This document shows positions 33,689 through 36,856 of a stretch of DNA of 36,856 bases, one piece after another. Position 1 is the first letter of the stretch, and each line of letters begins with the position of its first letter. Source of the stretch: Candidatus Omnitrophota bacterium (GTDB taxonomy: Bacteria > Omnitrophota > Gorgyraeia > JAUYCX01); assembly GCA_030692045.1 (NCBI GenBank), contig JAUYCX010000049.1, forward strand, positions 170,643-207,498, in the 5' to 3' direction. The notes beneath the pieces are model-generated. The model searched no databases. It had not been told where the DNA came from and saw only the letters and a list, made by a program, of their open reading frames with translations. Both the position numbers and the translations under genes were made by a program.

Positions 33689-35263
33689 ATGAAACCTGAT
33701 TTAAAAAAAGATATTGATCGGTTAGTTGCCTTGGGCTTGCGCAAAGGCTTCTTGACTTATGATGAAGTTAATGATGCTCTTTCTGAAGAGGTAATTACCT
33801 CTGATGAGATAGACGAGGTTTTTGATGCCTTGGATGTCAAGGACATTCGTATAGTTGATGCTGATAACCCTAAGGACATAGAGGGTATCTTAGATGATGA
33901 ATTAAAGCCAATTAAAGAGGAGCAGCTCAAAGAAGAAGAAATTGTTGCCGTAGAGGATAAATTCTTGCCTCTGGATGACCCGGTGAAGATGTATTTAAAA
34001 CAAATGGGTTCCATTGCTCTTTTATCCCGGGAAAAAGAGATTGAGTTGGCTAAAAGAATTGAAGAAACCGAGATTAGGTATGCCCAGGCTTTGTTTTCTA
34101 CAAAGTTTGCCAGAGTTGAGGCAATGAAGGTGGTTAATCAGATTTTAGAAAAAGAGATTAACCCTGAGGATGTAATAAAGGATGAGTTGGAAAGGCGTAA
34201 CACCTTAATTAAGATTATTACAAGATTGATGCATCAACTTCGCCACTCACGGATTAATTCTTCTAACTCGATTGATATTTTAGTGGATTTTAAATTTACC
34301 TCCACGGTCAAGGATAGAATAACTGCCCAAATAGAAAGTATCATCAAGGATATTGAGCATATTGATAGAGATTTAGCCAGGAAGGGTGCTAAAAAGATTT
34401 CTAATGCTAAGCTAAGAGAAAGAAAGCGGCGCTTAATCAGAGAATTGGCTGAGACATTTAGAAAGGTTAAAGAGCAGCTTCGCCTGATTAAATTAAGGCA
34501 GTCTAAATTTAACCGCTCTAAAAAATTATTGGTGGAGGCGAATTTGCGTTTGGTTGTGAGCATTGCCAAAAAATACATTAACCGCGGTTTGTCTTTTTTA
34601 GACCTTATTCAAGAGGGAAACATTGGTCTTATTCGGGCGGTAGAAAAATTTGAATACCAAAGGGGATATAAGTTTTCCACCTACGCAACTTGGTGGATTA
34701 GGCAGGCAATTACCCGCTCCATTGCTGACCAGTCCAGAACCATTCGTATTCCTGTGCATATGACTGAGACCATAAATAAAATTATTCGCGTATCGCGTTT
34801 GTTTGTTCAGGAATATGGCAGAGAGCCAGTCCCTCAAGAGACAGCCAAGGAAATGCGCATTTCTTTAGAAAAGGTAAAGGAAATCTTAAAAATTTCTCAG
34901 GAGCCCATATCTTTGCAGACCCCAATTGGCGACGAAGGAGATACACATTTCGGAGATTTTATTGAAGATAAAAAGGCAATTTCACCAGCCAATGCCACTT
35001 TACACTCAATGTTAAAGGATGAGATAAGCTCAGTTTTATCTTCTTTAACTGAAAGGGAAAAAAGGATTTTAGCCCTTCGCTTTGGCATTTTAGATGGCTC
35101 AAGCCGAACCCTGGAAGAGGTAGGCAGTGTGTTTAAGGTAACCCGCGAAAGAGTGCGCCAAATTGAGGCAAAGGCGCTTCGGAAATTAAGGCATCCCACG
35201 CGCTCGCGCAAATTAAAAACCTTTCTGGATATGTCTTTGGTGAAAGAAGGAGAGACTGGGTAG
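33689..35263 (+). CDS. rpoD: RNA polymerase primary sigma factor RpoD
   Basis: Housekeeping sigma-70. Region 1.1-like N terminus ([20 protein letters not shown]), region 1.2 ([29 protein letters not shown]), a non-conserved insert of about 140 residues, regions 2.1-2.4 ([41 protein letters not shown]), region 3 ([12 protein letters not shown]), and region 4.2 HTH ([24 protein letters not shown]). The length is 524 residues. SD AAAGGA lies close upstream. Its presence agrees with the -35/-10 promoters seen throughout the window. Confidence 0.97.
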   Translation: MKPDLKKDIDRLVALGLRKGFLTYDEVNDALSEEVITSDEIDEVFDALDVKDIRIVDADNPKDIEGILDDELKPIKEEQLKEEEIVAVEDKFLPLDDPVKMYLKQMGSIALLSREKEIELAKRIEETEIRYAQALFSTKFARVEAMKVVNQILEKEINPEDVIKDELERRNTLIKIITRLMHQLRHSRINSSNSIDILVDFKFTSTVKDRITAQIESIIKDIEHIDRDLARKGAKKISNAKLRERKRRLIRELAETFRKVKEQLRLIKLRQSKFNRSKKLLVEANLRLVVSIAKKYINRGLSFLDLIQEGNIGLIRAVEKFEYQRGYKFSTYATWWIRQAITRSIADQSRTIRIPVHMTETINKIIRVSRLFVQEYGREPVPQETAKEMRISLEKVKEILKISQEPISLQTPIGDEGDTHFGDFIEDKKAISPANATLHSMLKDEISSVLSSLTEREKRILALRFGILDGSSRTLEEVGSVFKVTRERVRQIEAKALRKLRHPTRSRKLKTFLDMSLVKEGETG

Positions 35264-35305
35264 CAAACCCTAAATCCAAAATCCTAAACTCTAAATAAAC
35301 TCAAA
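35264..35305 (+). repeat. Left telomere-like flank of the four-helix-bundle gene
   Basis: A degenerate run of CCCTAAA-type heptamers (CCCTAAA, CCTAAAC, CTCTAAA) between the rpoD stop and the ATG of the next gene. The reverse complement of the right flank at 35666-35731 carries the same words in related order, so the two form a long imperfect inverted repeat that also takes in the first codons of the gene. Confidence 0.65.
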
Positions 35306-35665
35306 ATGTCAGAAACTCAAAACCCAAAACCCTACGATTTAGGAGAAAGAACTAAAAAATTTGCTAAAAGCGTAAGAGAATATGTAAAAAGTCTATTTAA
35401 AACCTTAACTAATATTGAAGATGCAAAACAACTCATTAAATCTTCAGGTTCAGTAGGCGCCAACTATATCGAAGCAGAAGAGGCCTTAAGCAAGAAAGAC
35501 TTTGTAATGAGAATAAAGATATGCAGAAAAGAAGCAAAAGAATCGAGATATTGGCTTGAATTAATCGAACCAAAAGATAATCAGATTAAAGAAAAGGAAG
35601 CCCTAATTCAAGAAGCAACTGAACTTACCAAGATTTTCGGCTCAATAATTGAAAAGTCAAAATAA
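35306..35665 (+). CDS. Four-helix-bundle protein, 23S rRNA intervening-sequence (IVP) type
   Basis: 119 residues predicted as four amphipathic helices. Family features are LGERTKKFAKSVREYVKSL at the N terminus, the conserved KQLIKSSGSVGANYIEAEEALSKKDFVMRIKICRKEAKESRYWLELIE, and a final helix ELTKIFGSIIEKSK. The family was named from ORFs inside 23S rRNA intervening sequences and also resembles the Avd proteins of diversity-generating retroelements. Neither rRNA nor a reverse transcriptase is here. There is no SD. The telomere-like inverted flanks suggest a mobile or cassette-like unit. Biochemical function unknown. Confidence 0.9.
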   Translation: MSETQNPKPYDLGERTKKFAKSVREYVKSLFKTLTNIEDAKQLIKSSGSVGANYIEAEEALSKKDFVMRIKICRKEAKESRYWLELIEPKDNQIKEKEALIQEATELTKIFGSIIEKSK

Positions 35666-35731
35666 TGTTTTGAGTTTTGTATTTTGGGTTTTAGATTTAT
35701 TTAGGATTTAGTGTTTAGGGTTTAGAGTTTA
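35666..35731 (+). repeat. Right telomere-like flank of the four-helix-bundle gene
   Basis: Degenerate T/G-rich heptamers (TTTGGGT, TTTAGGA, TTTAGTG, TTTAGGG, TTTAGAG) starting at the stop codon and ending about 10 bp before the next start codon. It is an inverted counterpart of the left flank. Confidence 0.65.
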
Positions 35732-35740
35732 AGAACAAGG

Positions 35741-36856
35741 GTGGTTAACATCCAAAATAAATTTATCCCTTCCAGAATTATCTCCAAGATACTCTTTACC
35801 GCATTATTGTTTTTCTTTATTTCCTGCCTTTGTTTGTCTTGTCTTTTTGCTGATACAAATGTGGGCGGAGAAATAACCCAAGACACAACTTGGACATTTG
35901 CGCCCAACCCACCCTACAACAACGGCTCACCCTATATTGTTATTGATACTGTCACAGTTAACCAAGGTGTCACCCTTACCATAGAACCAGGAGTTCAGGT
36001 TAAATTCGCAGGAAACCGCTCTCTGATCATTAACGGCTCACTGGTTGCACAGGGCACCCAAATCCAACCCATTACCTTTACCTCTAATAGACCAAATCCA
36101 GCACCTCGTGATTGGCAAAGTATCTTCTTTGCTGACACCAGCGATGATACAACTTGCATAGTATCTTATGCAATTATAGAATATGCCACTACTAGTATAT
36201 ACATCACTAATGCCTCTCCGAGGATAGAGTATAACACCGTACGCAATAACCCGAACGGCATTACAGCTGACAATTCATCATCCCCTACCATTACCAACAA
36301 TACCATAGAAAATAATACCTATGGCATTTATTGCCAAGATTCCTCATCACCAGCTATTACCAACAACACCCTACAGAATAATACCTATGGCATTTATTGC
36401 CAATATTCCTCATCCTCAGCTATTACCAACAACACCATCATCAATAACGAATACGGCATCTATACCTCTGGCAGTTTAACCAACTATCCCAACCCTTTCA
36501 TAAACAACAACTCTATCTATAACAACACTCAATATAACCTTTATGCATATGCTTCTAACAACTGTTCCTCTTTAACCATCAATGCCCAAAACAACTGGTG
36601 GGGCACAGTGGATGTCATTACTATAACCCAAAAGATATACGACTACACTGATAACCCTAATTCTCCAGCAGTTGACTTTATACCCTTTTTAGATGGACCC
36701 AATGGAAGCCCCATTGAAGGTAACTTTGTCTTAGGCTCCATAAACCAAAACACTACCTGGACACAGGCTCAAAGCCCTTACATCGTAGTAGGTAGCATCA
36801 ATGTCTTACAAGCCATTACCTTAACCATTGAGCCAGGTGTTCAAATTAAGTTTGCA
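35741..36856 (+). CDS. Secreted right-handed beta-helix protein (partial, runs off the window)
   Basis: An open frame from GTG 35741 continues without a stop to the window edge (372 codons). The signal peptide is long: basic start (NIQNKFIPSRIISK), hydrophobic core (ILFTALLFFFISCLCLSCLF), likely cleavage after LFA. The mature part has PYIVIDTVTVNQGVTLTIEPGV followed by NosD/pectate-lyase-type beta-helix rungs rich in NN (ITNNTIENNTYGIYCQDSSS and variants). The module LTIEPGVQ(V/I)KFA returns near the right edge, so the full protein is a repeat of ~290-residue modules. Base use is C-rich on the coding strand (AAC, ACC), unlike its neighbours. A surface or exported carbohydrate-binding role is possible but unproven. 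Confidence 0.82.
   Translation, partial: MVNIQNKFIPSRIISKILFTALLFFFISCLCLSCLFADTNVGGEITQDTTWTFAPNPPYNNGSPYIVIDTVTVNQGVTLTIEPGVQVKFAGNRSLIINGSLVAQGTQIQPITFTSNRPNPAPRDWQSIFFADTSDDTTCIVSYAIIEYATTSIYITNASPRIEYNTVRNNPNGITADNSSSPTITNNTIENNTYGIYCQDSSSPAITNNTLQNNTYGIYCQYSSSSAITNNTIINNEYGIYTSGSLTNYPNPFINNNSIYNNTQYNLYAYASNNCSSLTINAQNNWWGTVDVITITQKIYDYTDNPNSPAVDFIPFLDGPNGSPIEGNFVLGSINQNTTWTQAQSPYIVVGSINVLQAITLTIEPGVQIKFA
36290..36466 (+). repeat. 66-bp tandem repeats inside the beta-helix gene
   Basis: Units begin ATTACCAACAA at 36290, 36356 and 36422, a period of exactly 66 bp (22 residues, about one beta-helix rung). The first two are close to identical (ACCTATGGCATTTATTGCCA in both) and the third is partial and diverged. 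They can expand or contract in frame. Confidence 0.85.

Noticed and set aside
35306-35731. Diversity-generating retroelement suggested by the Avd-like four-helix bundle
   Set aside because: No reverse transcriptase, template repeat or variable repeat can be found in the window.
35722-35907. 61-codon ORF on the - strand
   Set aside because: It opposes the signal peptide of the beta-helix gene and starts and ends in low-complexity sequence.
36290-36466. Possible CRISPR-like array (66-bp period)
   Set aside because: Repeats lie in frame inside a beta-helix protein, have no unique spacers, and no cas genes are present.

Overview
The window is about 37 kb of A+T-rich bacterial chromosome, densely packed with housekeeping genes. 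All but one of the genes read on the + strand. There are no tRNA or rRNA genes, no CRISPR array and no transposase that I can see. The gene mix (priA-fmt, two galT copies, a gap-pgk-tpiA glycolysis block, secG, a peptide ABC importer, etfBA, smc, dnaG-rpoD, large TPR and beta-helix proteins) suits an uncultivated Gram-negative-type bacterium. Candidatus Omnitrophota or a relative is my guess, but no marker here proves it. Six clear sigma-70-type promoters on the + strand and one on the - strand all have exactly 17-bp spacers, which fits the RpoD encoded in the window.

Layout. 1-2858: the tail of an unknown gene, then priA and fmt with overlapping starts. 2866-8460: a promoter, then galT-like pseudoenzyme, galT, gap, yggT, a 34-residue membrane peptide, pgk and tpiA. 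8456-14618: an intergenic element, secG, a terminator-like hairpin, then a five-gene peptide importer. 14653-16980: a large membrane/TPR protein. 17004-20756: a promoter, then marC, glgC, a GNAT enzyme, an acyl-CoA dehydrogenase and a small helical protein. 20801-21574: a promoter, a cyclic-dinucleotide (GEMM-I) riboswitch with a terminator, and a receiver-only response regulator. 21597-22615: a promoter, a secreted protein of unknown function and a terminator. 22700-24672: etfB and a ferredoxin-fused etfA. 24671-28861: an intergenic element, a nearly leaderless HTH gene, an acyl carrier protein and smc. 28858-30051 (-): a GAF-GGDEF diguanylate cyclase. 30201-35665: a promoter, then cvpA, a NIF3-like gene, dnaG, rpoD and a four-helix-bundle (23S IVP-type) gene set between telomere-like repeats. 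35741 to the end: the start of a secreted beta-helix protein.

The most unusual signals are these. (1) A family of hairpin elements sits in gene junctions. Most copies run exactly from the stop codon of one gene to the Shine-Dalgarno sequence of the next. Their ends are AATGA...TCATT and their cores AACTTAT...ATAAGTT. They occur as single hairpins (56-63 bp) and as two composite 213-215 bp copies sharing a 16-17 bp internal inverted repeat. (2) A tandem galT pair in which the first copy has lost the catalytic histidine. (3) A PriA that keeps all eight zinc-binding cysteines but has lost the ATPase motifs. (4) An SMC protein with about half a hinge domain. (5) A GEMM-I riboswitch with a two-hairpin insertion in P1b. 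Cyclic-dinucleotide signalling may link the riboswitch to the GGDEF protein encoded 8 kb away.
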